Shown here in pieces: positions 26,547 through 36,406 of a stretch of DNA of 64,000 bases (positions are counted from its first letter, which is position 1; every line of letters starts with the position of its first letter). Both the position numbers and the translations under genes were made by a program. Origin of the DNA: SYOC01 sp964441775 (GTDB lineage: Bacteria; Desulfobacterota; Binatia; Bin18); assembly GCA_964441775.1 (NCBI GenBank), contig CAYTVL010000010.1, positions 62,001 through 126,000 of the forward strand, written 5' to 3'. The notes beneath the pieces were generated by a model that was not told the origin of the DNA, searched no databases, and saw only the letters and a list, made by a program, of their open reading frames with translations.

Positions 26547-29500
26547 CTAGGGATTGGTCATTTTTGACTTTTGCTCTTTGCCTTTTGATTTTTGATTTTC
26601 TTGCTGTAGTAGCAGTTCGCCTTTGAGGCGATAAAGTTCGGCCTCGTACCATCGTTCTCCTGTCTGCTCTACGATTTTCTGTGCCTCGGTTAACGCTTCC
26701 AGCCCTTCTTCAATACGCCCCGCCTTCCTATACGCCTCCACGAGTAAGGAGAGGTAATAGGTGAGATTCAGCAGTGCGCCTGTTTCTCGGAAGGTCGCTA
26801 GAGCCTGTTGAATCTGCGCGATGCCATTTCCGTACTCTCCCTCTTCTATTAAGGTCCAGCCCCGCACCGCTGTCGCCATGGCCAATCGCAAGACAAAGCC
26901 GTGCTCCGTCGCCAACGCAATCGCCGCCTCGGCTTTCGCTCGGGCTGCTTGCGGCTCTCGACGAAACTGATGACGACGAGCAGCAAAATCCAAAGAGACG
27001 GTCACATTAAAGGGGCGAGGCTCCTCTTGGGCCAGGTTCAGGGACATATCACTTTTTTCTTGGGCCTGACCTGCATACCCCAACCACCACAGGAGATCAG
27101 CAAAACTGGAAAGACCTACCATGCCTGGGTCAACCCCATACGACGACACAAACGGGCGATGTTTCTGCGGATCGTAAAGTGCTAGGGCGCGCTCAAAGAG
27201 CGTCCGAGCGCGAGCCGACTCTCCAAGAGCGAACAATGCGCTGCCATACATGGCCTGAGCAAAAATTAGAAAAGGGGAATCAGGAACCTGGTGCGCCAGC
27301 TGGAGAAACTGTTCCCCTAACTCGCATGCCTTCTGAAAATCCCCCTTACTGTAATATAGGCGCAAGAGCCCTGCAAATACTGGAAACAGTTGCTCAGAAT
27401 CCTCGTTATCGCGACAGAGATCTCGCGCGCGCAGATACGTGGCTTCGACCTCGGGAGCCGTATAGCCTTTGGTGAGCACCAGAGGGGTCCCCAGCGCGAG
27501 TTGCAGGCGCAATTCGCGCTGATTCCGTTCCAGCGTCTGCGGCAGCGTGTTTAAGAGATCCAAGGCTGTCGTGAAATGGGCAATAGCATCGGCGTAGGCT
27601 GAACGCTCCGCGGCCTGCTGCCCCGCCTTGTGGAGATACTCGATCGCCTTCTCGGTGTTGCCGCTGCGCTGATAATGATGCGCCAACTCACTGTAGTGTT
27701 CTTCGAGCTTGTCTTTGTAGAGTTGCTCAATCGCTTGTCCCGTCTGTTTGTGCAGCCCTTTGCGCCGCTCAATGAGCACAGAGTTGTAGGCCACATCTTG
27801 GGTCAGGGCATGCTTGAAGAGATACTCGCTCTCGGGAAACGCGGGCTGTTCGTAGATGAATTCTTTACTCTGCAAAGAGGAAAGGAGCCGGTAGAGATCG
27901 GCTTCCAGTTGGGTGATGACCTGCCGGATCAGGCTCATGGGGAATTGGCGGCCAATGACCGCGAGCTGCTGCAGCAACGCTTTCTCCTCGGACGTCAACC
28001 GATCGATGCGGGCAGCAAGAATACCTTGGACAGTCGGGGGAATGTGGAGATTCGTTGGTAGGGGCGCAGCTCTTGAGCTTGGCGAAGGGTGCGCCCCTAC
28101 GCTGGACAGCACGCCTTGTTCGCGCAACTCTTGCACGATCTCTTCCATGAAAAACGGCGTGCCTTGGGTTTTCTCCAGGATGAGTTGTTTGAGAGGTTGC
28201 AAATTGTTTTCGCTCCCCTTCGCCCTATCCCTCTCCCCAACGGGGCGAGGGGATTCTCCCAACAACGCGTCGAGGAATTCCTCCGCCTCGGCTTGCCCTA
28301 ACGGGGCCAGACGCAACTGTGTGTAGTACGTCTTCTGCCCCCACTCATGGCGATACTCGGGACGGTAGTTCGTGAGCAATAAAATCTTGGCGCTGGCCAC
28401 GCTCTCACTGAGCACGTCGAGGAAACCTTGCGTCTCTCCATCAATCCAATGCAGGTCTTCAACGATCAGCACAATGGGTTGATTGAGACTCTCTCTCAGG
28501 AATAACTTCTTGAGCGCGTCAAACGTACGACGGCGGCGAATCTGCACGTCCATCTGCGCCAACGGTGAGGGCTGCTCTTCAACGCCCAGCAAGGCGAACA
28601 GATACGGCAGCGTATCTTCCAAGCTGCGATCTAAGGTGAGGACTTTACCGTTGACCTTCTCCCGCCGCTTGCGTTCGTCATCTGCGGTTTGGATGTCAAA
28701 GTAACTCTTGAGCAGCTCAATCACAGGCAGATAGGGCGAGGCTTTACCGTGCGAGACCGAGTAGGCTTCTAACACCAGACAGCCACTGAGGGAGAGGAGT
28801 TTAAATTCATAGAACAAGCGCGACTTGCCGAGCCCCGGCTCCCCCATCGCACCCACAATCTGCCCATGCCCCGCCTTCGCTTGCTCTAGCGCCCGCTGGA
28901 GTTGTTCCATCTCGCTCTGACGTCCCACGAAGCGAGTGAGACCCCGCCGAGTCGCACGGACTTGCAGCCGCGTGCGTAACTGTCCCACCCCCAGCACTTC
29001 GTAGATATTGAGTGAGTCTGCCACTCCTTTAATCTGCGTTGGCCCCAAGTCTTTGAACGCAAAGTAGCCATCCGTCAATCTGTGCGTGTAGGCCGACACC
29101 ACAATTGCCCCAGGGCTAGCCAACTGCTCCATGCGCGCCGCCAGATTGGTGGAGTGGCCCACCGGCACGTAGTCCGCGCGCAGGTCATCTTTACGAATCG
29201 AACGCAGCACCACTTCACCGGTGTTGAGGCCCACGCGCATCAACAGGGGCGGATACCCTTTGGCCCGCAGCGTGTCAGCATGGCGGCGCATCTCGTCTTG
29301 CATACGCAGCGCGGCGTACAGCGCGCGCTGGGGGTGATCTTCGTGCGCTAACGGCGCCCCGAACAACGCGAAGATACCGTCTCCCAACGCCTGGGCCACG
29401 TAGCCTTCATACTGATGCACCGCGTCCATCATCAATTGCAAAGCGGGATCAATAATGACCCGAGCTTCTTCGGGATCGAGTCCTTCGATCAACGCCGTTG

Positions 29501-29891
29501 AGCCTTTCAGGTCCGCAAACAAGGCCGTGATCGTCTTCCGTTCACCGTCGGTGATATGTACTGCACGGATACGTTCAGCTAAATGAGAGGGAGTATAGCT
29601 CACCGGGGGCCGGGGATCAGGGACCAGGGGTTGGGTGTTAGGGGTTTGATGTTGGAGGGAACTCAGGACTCGGGACTCGGGACTCAGGGCTGGCGCAGCG
29701 CCTGCCCAAACGAGCACCTTGCCGTCTTCGTCGACCGCGATACGCCGGGCGTCGATCAATTCAACCTTGAGATCTTCGAGCAGCTCATCGTCGAGGTCAA
29801 ACTCGCGTTTCACGGCTCGATAGGAGACGCGTTCGCGTTGTCGCAAAAACTCGCTGACTTGGTCCGCCATCTCGGAGAACTTCATCTTCAT
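26547..29891 (-). CDS. Adenylate/guanylate cyclase-AAA ATPase-TPR protein
   Basis: A 1114-residue multidomain regulator. A small N-terminal domain (about 1-65) is followed by a repeat-derived linker. A class III cyclase domain comes next (TALFADLKGSTALIEGLDPEEA, then QALGDGIFALFGAP), then an AAA/STAND ATPase with Walker A GEPGLGKSR and Walker B IVLIVEDLHWIDG, and a long TPR C-terminus. Proteins of this build are common in soil bacteria, and whether their cyclase part is active varies. At least four stretches come from dispersed DNA repeats: the linker (29601-29692), 28216-28256, 28058-28100, and the C-terminal NQKSKGKEQKSKMTNP. Confidence 0.88.
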   Translation of the reverse strand: MKMKFSEMADQVSEFLRQRERVSYRAVKREFDLDDELLEDLKVELIDARRIAVDEDGKVLVWAGAAPALSPESRVLSSLQHQTPNTQPLVPDPRPPVSYTPSHLAERIRAVHITDGERKTITALFADLKGSTALIEGLDPEEARVIIDPALQLMMDAVHQYEGYVAQALGDGIFALFGAPLAHEDHPQRALYAALRMQDEMRRHADTLRAKGYPPLLMRVGLNTGEVVLRSIRKDDLRADYVPVGHSTNLAARMEQLASPGAIVVSAYTHRLTDGYFAFKDLGPTQIKGVADSLNIYEVLGVGQLRTRLQVRATRRGLTRFVGRQSEMEQLQRALEQAKAGHGQIVGAMGEPGLGKSRLFYEFKLLSLSGCLVLEAYSVSHGKASPYLPVIELLKSYFDIQTADDERKRREKVNGKVLTLDRSLEDTLPYLFALLGVEEQPSPLAQMDVQIRRRRTFDALKKLFLRESLNQPIVLIVEDLHWIDGETQGFLDVLSESVASAKILLLTNYRPEYRHEWGQKTYYTQLRLAPLGQAEAEEFLDALLGESPRPVGERDRAKGSENNLQPLKQLILEKTQGTPFFMEEIVQELREQGVLSSVGAHPSPSSRAAPLPTNLHIPPTVQGILAARIDRLTSEEKALLQQLAVIGRQFPMSLIRQVITQLEADLYRLLSSLQSKEFIYEQPAFPESEYLFKHALTQDVAYNSVLIERRKGLHKQTGQAIEQLYKDKLEEHYSELAHHYQRSGNTEKAIEYLHKAGQQAAERSAYADAIAHFTTALDLLNTLPQTLERNQRELRLQLALGTPLVLTKGYTAPEVEATYLRARDLCRDNEDSEQLFPVFAGLLRLYYSKGDFQKACELGEQFLQLAHQVPDSPFLIFAQAMYGSALFALGESARARTLFERALALYDPQKHRPFVSSYGVDPGMVGLSSFADLLWWLGYAGQAQEKSDMSLNLAQEEPRPFNVTVSLDFAARRHQFRREPQAARAKAEAAIALATEHGFVLRLAMATAVRGWTLIEEGEYGNGIAQIQQALATFRETGALLNLTYYLSLLVEAYRKAGRIEEGLEALTEAQKIVEQTGERWYEAELYRLKGELLLQQENQKSKGKEQKSKMTNP
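28058..28100. repeat. GTAGGGGCGCA inverted repeat embedded in the cyclase gene
   Basis: GTAGGGGCGCA at 28058-28068 is mirrored by TGCGCCCCTAC at 28090-28100. The element stays in frame and encodes a loop-like VGAHPSPSSRAAPLP just after the helicase-like LREQGVLSS. It is a typical intergenic palindrome type, here inside a gene. Confidence 0.7.
28216..28256. repeat. CCCTCTCCCC/GGGGCGAGGGG repeat embedded in the cyclase gene
   Basis: CCTCTCCCC and GGGGCGAGG face each other around AAC at about 28228-28250. The encoded residues (GESPRPVGERDRAKGSENN) interrupt the ATPase region as a polar insert. This is another repeat family known mainly from spacers between genes. Confidence 0.65.
29601..29692. 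repeat. GGGATCAGGGACCAGGGG / ACTCAGGACTC repeat block in the cyclase linker
   Basis: Two short-unit tracts follow one another: GGGGATCAGGGACCAGGGG with TTGGGTGTTAGGGG, then ACTCAGGACTCGGGACTCGGGACTC at 29660-29692. They code for the unstructured linker between the N-terminal and cyclase domains. The second unit is shared with the CadC-like gene at 17848-20178. Confidence 0.7.
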
Positions 29892-30042
29892 CGCCCCATT
29901 GCTTTCTCATTGCTCGGGTGGTTTGCAGCTTATCTGTGGATGCCAGTTTTCGCTATGACTAGGAGTTACAACGGGAAGGTAGAGTGCCAGGATATCCTCT
30001 CCGTTGACGCCAGGAAGCTGAACCTTTAGCTTTGCCCTGCTT

Positions 30043-31032
30043 ATGCTTACTACACGATTACCTGAGAGTATTACTAAACGTCTGCGTTTACCGTTAATCG
30101 CTGCGCCGATGTTGTCTGTGTCGGGGCCGGAGCTCGTCATTGCTGCGTGCCAGAGCGGTGCGATTGGCGCGTTTCCCGTCGCCAACGCCCGCACGGTTGA
30201 AGGGGTAGAAACCTGGCTCCAGCAGATCGAAGCCGCGCTTGCTGCGTCTGCCGAGACGCACCCTGAGCAACCCCCCGCGCCTTTCTGCCCCAACTTGATT
30301 ATCAAGCGTGCGGAGCTGAAAGCTGAACTTGCATGTCTGGTACAGCACCGTATCGAGATGGTGATTACCAGCGTGGGGTCGCCAGCGGAAGTGATCGGCC
30401 CTCTGCACGACATCGGTTGCCTCGTGTTTGCGGATGTCGCCACCTTACGACACGCCGAGAAAGCGATTGCCGTGGGAGTGGATGGTCTGGTGCTTTTAAC
30501 CGCAGGGGCTGGTGGACAAACCGGCTGGATGAACCCTCTCGCTTTCGTGCGCGCCGTTCGCCAGATGTACGAAGGACCAATTGTGCTTGCGGGCGGCATC
30601 ACGGATGGCTATGCGTTGTGGACGGCGCAAGTATTGGGCTGTGATCTGGCGTACATGGGTACGAAATTCATCGCTACCGAGGAAAGTCTGGCGGTCCCCG
30701 AGTATAAACAAATGCTGGTCGATGCCAGCATAGACGACGTCCTACTGACCCAAGCCTTTACGGGCTTGGATACAAACATGCTGCGCCCCTCCATTATTGC
30801 GGCTGGGCTGGATCTGGCCAGCCTGCCCGCGCGTGTTTCCGCCGAAGAGGCGGCAAAGAATTTCAGTCACGAAGCGTTACGTCCTGGTCCACGACGTTAC
30901 AAAGATATCTGGAGCGCCGGACATTCGGTCTCCGGTGTAACTCAGATACTCAGTACAGCCGATCTCGTCGAGCAGACGTGGCGAGAGTACCAAGACGCTC
31001 GCGGGCAGACCGTCGGGCAGTTGCGATCCTAG
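30043..31032 (+). CDS. Nitronate monooxygenase-family flavoprotein
   Basis: A 329-residue TIM-barrel FMN enzyme of the NMO/2-nitropropane dioxygenase family. LIAAPMLSVSGPELVIAACQSGAIGAFP is the N-terminal block. LLTAGAGGQTGWMNPLAF and IVLAGGITDGYALWTAQVLGCDLAYMGTKFIAT give the FMN phosphate and catalytic region. The AGGQTG block matches the bacterial class that oxidises nitronates or acts as NADH:quinone reductase-like enzymes; the substrate is not certain. It stands divergent from the cyclase gene. Confidence 0.88.
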   Translation: MLTTRLPESITKRLRLPLIAAPMLSVSGPELVIAACQSGAIGAFPVANARTVEGVETWLQQIEAALAASAETHPEQPPAPFCPNLIIKRAELKAELACLVQHRIEMVITSVGSPAEVIGPLHDIGCLVFADVATLRHAEKAIAVGVDGLVLLTAGAGGQTGWMNPLAFVRAVRQMYEGPIVLAGGITDGYALWTAQVLGCDLAYMGTKFIATEESLAVPEYKQMLVDASIDDVLLTQAFTGLDTNMLRPSIIAAGLDLASLPARVSAEEAAKNFSHEALRPGPRRYKDIWSAGHSVSGVTQILSTADLVEQTWREYQDARGQTVGQLRS

Positions 31033-31072
31033 TAAATCATCGCCGTGCAGCTAAGGGGCAAGCCGTGACTAC

Positions 31073-31182
31073 GTCATTCCCGCGCAAGCGGGAATCCAGG
31101 AGGCATAGCCACGGGCAAATGCATACTTTTCCTGGATGCCAGCCGCAGCTTGTCCTGAACGAAGTCGAAGGGCTGGCATGAC
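31073..31182. repeat. Composite intergenic palindromic repeat
   Basis: GTCATTCCCGCGCAAGCGGGAATCCAGGA begins the element and TCCTGGATGCCAGC leads to GGCTGGCATGAC at the end, so the outer arms are nearly complementary. An inner segment reads TTGTCCTGAACGAAGTCGAAGG, which belongs to another repeat family. A relative with swapped arms is at 46663-46748. Confidence 0.75.
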
Positions 31183-31259
31183 GGGGCTAAACCCATCAAA
31201 ATCAACGTAGCGGACTATTAGAGCGAAGTTAAAGGAAGGAAAACAGTCCGCTGCCGCGT

Positions 31260-32126
31260 TCAAAGAGATCGCCAAAAATCTTCTAGCCCGCTTCGCCGCA
31301 GCGCCGTTGCTGGATCACCGAACGCAGCCTGATATTGTTCTGAAGAGAGCCCGGTGGTGGCGAGGAAGAGTTCTTTCTCAGTGGCGAAGGTGCTCTTGAG
31401 ACGCCGGCCGAGGAGCTGGGCGAGTGAGGCATCTTCAGGAATCGTACTCAACACATCCTGCATGCCGATACCGTGCACACCGCCTAGCAGACAGAACACA
31501 AAGTAGACGAGTTGATCTTCGTTCTGTTTGCGCCGCCAGGTTTCTGCAGCGCTCATTGGCTCGTGAATCCCGGTCTGTTGCCGCACGGAAATGACGTCAT
31601 CCGAGCCCGTGCCTTCGACGCCTGGGGCTAAGAAAATGACGGCATGGGTTCCGTCCGTCAGCAACACGGGATGCGGGATGTAGTGAGGAGAGGTAAATCC
31701 TGTCAAGTCAAAAAGACAACGACGGTAGGCGACGATATCGTGCGCAACTTCTCCGTGAATTCGCCAGAGAAACTCGGCTACCCCATAACCACGCATGTCA
31801 GCCAGTTCGATGAGGCGCTGCATGACCTCGGGATTGTAGCCCTCACGCTTTGCCAAACGACACGCATCAAGCGCTGGGACGGTCAACGCGAGCGCTTCGA
31901 CTCCTGCGGTTGTCGGCGCATCCGGCGGCAGCACGCGCCCTGTCAATGGCCAGGCTGGCGCGGCGATATCCATCGCGAGTCGGTCGCCGTAGCTCGACAA
32001 TTTCGCAAACCCACGCCGGCAATTTTCTAAGGCGACCACACGCGCGTCTTTGACCTGTAAGGCCCCCGATGACGACAACCCCGTACCGCTCATGAGCGAG
32101 CCGTAGCCAATCACTGTGATATTCAT
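31260..32126 (-). CDS. Gamma-glutamylcyclotransferase-like protein
   Basis: A 288-residue protein beginning MNITVIGYGSLM, the YGSLM block that forms the substrate-binding turn of the GGCT/AIG2 fold. The rest (GIHEPMSAAETWRRKQNEDQ, QLLGRRLKSTFATEKEL) matches no family I know, and the protein is longer than simple GGCT proteins. The first half is probably the GGCT-like domain; whether it releases 5-oxoproline or does something else is not shown. The upstream gap to the Uma2 gene is divergent. Confidence 0.55.
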   Translation of the reverse strand: MNITVIGYGSLMSGTGLSSSGALQVKDARVVALENCRRGFAKLSSYGDRLAMDIAAPAWPLTGRVLPPDAPTTAGVEALALTVPALDACRLAKREGYNPEVMQRLIELADMRGYGVAEFLWRIHGEVAHDIVAYRRCLFDLTGFTSPHYIPHPVLLTDGTHAVIFLAPGVEGTGSDDVISVRQQTGIHEPMSAAETWRRKQNEDQLVYFVFCLLGGVHGIGMQDVLSTIPEDASLAQLLGRRLKSTFATEKELFLATTGLSSEQYQAAFGDPATALRRSGLEDFWRSL

Positions 32127-32233
32127 ACTCTACTCACTTTACTGGATGGACATATACACAGAAAAGGCCCAGGAAAAGCCATTGTTGAAAAATCAAGGCT
32201 GCCGATCTAGGGTGTTTTCCAAGAGGTGTGCTC

Positions 32234-32848
32234 ATGTCTCAGACTGCCTTGGCGACAGAAGCGATTGCGTCCTATCCCATGAACATCCGCGCCACCTGGC
32301 TGACGGATGACCTGTTTCTGCGTCTCTGCCGGGATAATCCAGAACTGCGGCTGGAACTGACCGCACAAGGGGAGTTGATCATCATGCCTCCAACTGGAGC
32401 TGAAACTGGCTGGCGCAATGGAAGGTTCTCTCAACGTCTGGGCAACTGGACTGAAACAGATGGAACTGGACTGGCGTTTGATTCATCTACTGGCTTTACC
32501 CTCCCCAACGGGGCGAAGCGTTCTCCTGATGCGTCTTGGGTGCGGCGCACGCGCTGGAGCGCACTGACCAAAGAGCAACGACAGGAGTTTGCACCGCTGT
32601 GCCCTGACTTTGTAGTGGAATTGCGCTCCCCAAATGACAGCTTGGCTGCTTTGCAAGGGAAGATGCAAGAGTATGTCGACAACGGAGCCCAGCTCGGCTG
32701 GTTGCTTGATCCCTTGAAAAGACAGGTGCATATCTACCGACCTGGGCAATCGGTGGAAGTGCTCGACAATCCCACCACGCTGAGTGGGGATCCTGTATTG
32801 CCGGGATTCGTTCTCGCTGTGCGTGAGTTGTGGGAGCCGCCCACCTGA
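32234..32848 (+). CDS. Uma2-family (DUF820) nuclease-fold protein
   Basis: About 204 residues of the Uma2/DUF820 family, which has a PD-(D/E)XK restriction-endonuclease-like fold. The core can be seen: SPDASWVRR, then LCPDFVVELRSPNDSL with the Asp and Glu of the active site, and YVDNGAQLGWLLDP. Many bacteria carry numerous copies, and their function is unclear. ATG 32234 is preferred over GTG 32228 because it follows AAGAGG. No partner gene is obvious. Confidence 0.85.
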   Translation: MSQTALATEAIASYPMNIRATWLTDDLFLRLCRDNPELRLELTAQGELIIMPPTGAETGWRNGRFSQRLGNWTETDGTGLAFDSSTGFTLPNGAKRSPDASWVRRTRWSALTKEQRQEFAPLCPDFVVELRSPNDSLAALQGKMQEYVDNGAQLGWLLDPLKRQVHIYRPGQSVEVLDNPTTLSGDPVLPGFVLAVRELWEPPT

Positions 32849-32963
32849 TGGCGTTCAGGAAGCGGCGAGCAATTTTCTTGATTTTCTGAGTTGACCACGG
32901 CGGGGCTCTCGACTATGGTGTGGACGCTTTCTCGTTGAGGGGAAGTCGAGAAACGGAAGACAC

Positions 32964-34417
32964 ATGGTTGGGATACCAGGAACAGAGGAACGGCTGGCCC
33001 TGGCGGAAATTGAAGATCGGTTGCGGCGGGTACGGGCGCGGTTTAACCTCTATACCTTTCAACATCATCTCTATCGACTTGGTGTGGCGCTTTCCCTGGG
33101 GATTGCGCTGCTCATTCTCGGGGCGTTTCTGCTGCCCCCCTGGGGCTTCACTCTTGCCGCCTGGCCTTTGCTCGCGATGCTCGCGTTCTTGACGTTGTTT
33201 TTCTTGCGACGCAGCGTGGTCGATTGGTCAGATGTCACGGCGTCTGCCCGTCGCATTGACGCCGCTGCCGGGCTGAAGGAACGACTCTCTACGCTCGTCG
33301 CCCAGTTGACCTCTGGCGTGATCGGCAAGGAACCGCCGTCTTCTTTGTGGCCGCAACTGTTGGCGGACAATGTGAGTCACCTGCGGGATTGGGAAGTGAA
33401 GAAAATCGCGCCTCGTCGCATCCCTTGGAGTTTTCTCCCATTTCTGGCGGCGCTGGCGCTCGCGCTCTTTATCGCTGCCGTGCCGATGTTGTCGTCCGTT
33501 TACCGGCCCGATCCTTTTTCGCTTGACAATTTACAGAACATCTTGTCCGAACTTCCCGACCGCTTGGGAAAAGTGGCGGATGAGCGGCTCTCGCTGCTGC
33601 CCGATGCCCCAGAGCAGTGGGGCAATAGCAGCTTGTTTGGCGATTCTCAGACGCCTAATTCTCAGGATGGAGGAAAAGAGCCGCAGGTGGAAAAAGGGCA
33701 GGAGACGAACCAGCAGGATGTGCGTTCCTTAGCCTCATTACCGGAAGAGCTGCGGAAAAAAATTCGTGAGGCGCTGAAAGGGTTGGACATCAAAGAAGAA
33801 GAGAAGCGCGACCCAGGGAATGTTCCCCCCGACGACAAGAGTCTAGCGTTGCGCTCCGCCGATGCTTCCCAAAAGCCCCCAGACGCCGCCTTGCAAGGGA
33901 AGCCGCCCAAGGGAAAAGAGCAACAAGCTGTAGGGCGCGGGGATGGTCGCGGAAGCGAAGGCAAAGGTAATGGGACCGCCTCGGAAAGCGGCGGCAGCGG
34001 ACAAGCCCCGGCGCAAGGCAGCGGTCTCCAACAACTTGATCGCGCCCGTCTCGATCGGAAAAATGCTCGCGGCCAGTTCCAGCCCGACGCCCAGGCTCCT
34101 CAAGTTCCTGGACGCGGCGGCGAATCGGGAGAAGGTGGCCCCGGCGCCGGCAGTGGGACTGATCCGCATCTGTTCGGGAATCAGGTGGACATTAGCGGCG
34201 GTTCACGTTCGTTCCAGCTTGCGCTGGATGCCACGCATGAACGAGTCCTCGGCGAGAATACGCCGGAGATTGCTGAAAAAGATCAAGGCGGCATTATAGA
34301 AAAATCGACCAAAAGTCTGAACCAACGACAATCGTTCGACGATGCGATCCGCAAGTCGCAAGTCCCGCCTGAATATGAAGAGATTGTCAAACATTTATTT
34401 TCCCGTGGAGAAGCCCA

Positions 34418-34421
<4 letters not shown>
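32964..34421 (+). CDS. Membrane protein at head of MoxR-vWA operon
   Basis: A 485-residue protein with an N-terminal coil (residues 1-35) and a hydrophobic region (about 40-75), and another membrane segment near 150-170 (FLPFLAALALALFIAAV). After that come several hundred residues of low-complexity sequence rich in Gly, Pro, Gln and Lys. It ends with a more ordered segment (NQRQSFDDAIRKSQVPPEYEEIVKHLFSR). Its stop overlaps the MoxR GTG start, so translation is coupled. It resembles the DUF4175-type first genes of such operons; no function is assigned. Confidence 0.62.
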
Positions 34422-35457
<1,036 letters not shown>

Positions 35458-35461
<4 letters not shown>

Positions 35462-36387
35462 CCATAGAGCCCGTCCACGTTAGCATTACCAAGCCCGAGT
35501 TCCTGAAACGATTGGACCGCCTCCGCGTGCAGGTGCGTGCTGCGCGCGGCCAGCGGCCTGGAGAAACACTGATCCCGCGCTCAAGCCAGCCCTGGGGCAT
35601 CGAGTTTGAATCGTATAAAGAATATGCGCCTGGGGATGATTTTCGCTACGTGGACTGGAATGTCATGGGGCGGCTTGATCAACTGCTGGTGAAAACGTTC
35701 ACCGCCGAACGAGAAATTCCCTATCATCTCTTCCTTGACACGAGCGCGTCGATGGGCTCCCCGATGGTGGACCGCAAATTTGCTTTTGCAGTGGATCTGC
35801 TTGCATCACTGGTCTACGTGGTGTTGCTGAATAACGATCCTCTACGGCTGGTCGCCCTGGCCTCGCCGGAAAAAGGTCAGCGTCCATTCTCTGCTCTGCC
35901 CGCCGTGCGACATCGGAGTCACTTTCTTCGTGCTGTGGCGTTTCTCGAAGCATTGTCGCCAGCCGGGAAAACCTATTTACGTGAAGCTATACACGCTTAT
36001 GTTGCCCAAGCACGGGAGCCCGGGGTTGCTATTATCATTTCGGACTTTCTCACCGACCCCGTTCAGTATGAACAAGCGTTGTTACTGCTCAAAGTGCGCG
36101 GCTATGAAGTGAAGGTGTTGCATGTCATTGGCGCCGCTGAACTAGAGCCGCAGCGGCTGTTTCGTCGCGGCAAGTTGTTTGACGTAGAAAATAGCCGTGA
36201 ACGTTGGGTTTCACTTTCGCAAACGAATTTGCGGCGCTATCGTGAAGCACAGCAAGCGCATTACGCGGCCATCAAGCAGTTCTGTCATCGCTATCAGATG
36301 ACCTATGCCTGCCTTTCGACCGCCAGCAGTTTGCCCACGATTATGACGGAAGAGCTTCCGAAGGCAGGCTTACTGGTGTTACGGTAG
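35458..36387 (+). CDS. DUF58-domain protein
   Basis: A 309-residue protein of the DUF58 family, the usual partner of MoxR. The signature RPGETLIPRSSQPWGIEFESYKEYAPGDDFRYVDWNVMGR is present as separate blocks (for example GIEFESYKEYAPGDDFRYVDW), and LDTSASMG follows, a vWA-like metal-site motif. The C-terminus is short. It probably joins the MoxR/vWA system at the membrane or in the cytoplasm. ATGA overlap with moxR. Confidence 0.9.
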
Positions 36388-36406
36388 AGCAGGCGAGTAC
36401 GTGCGT

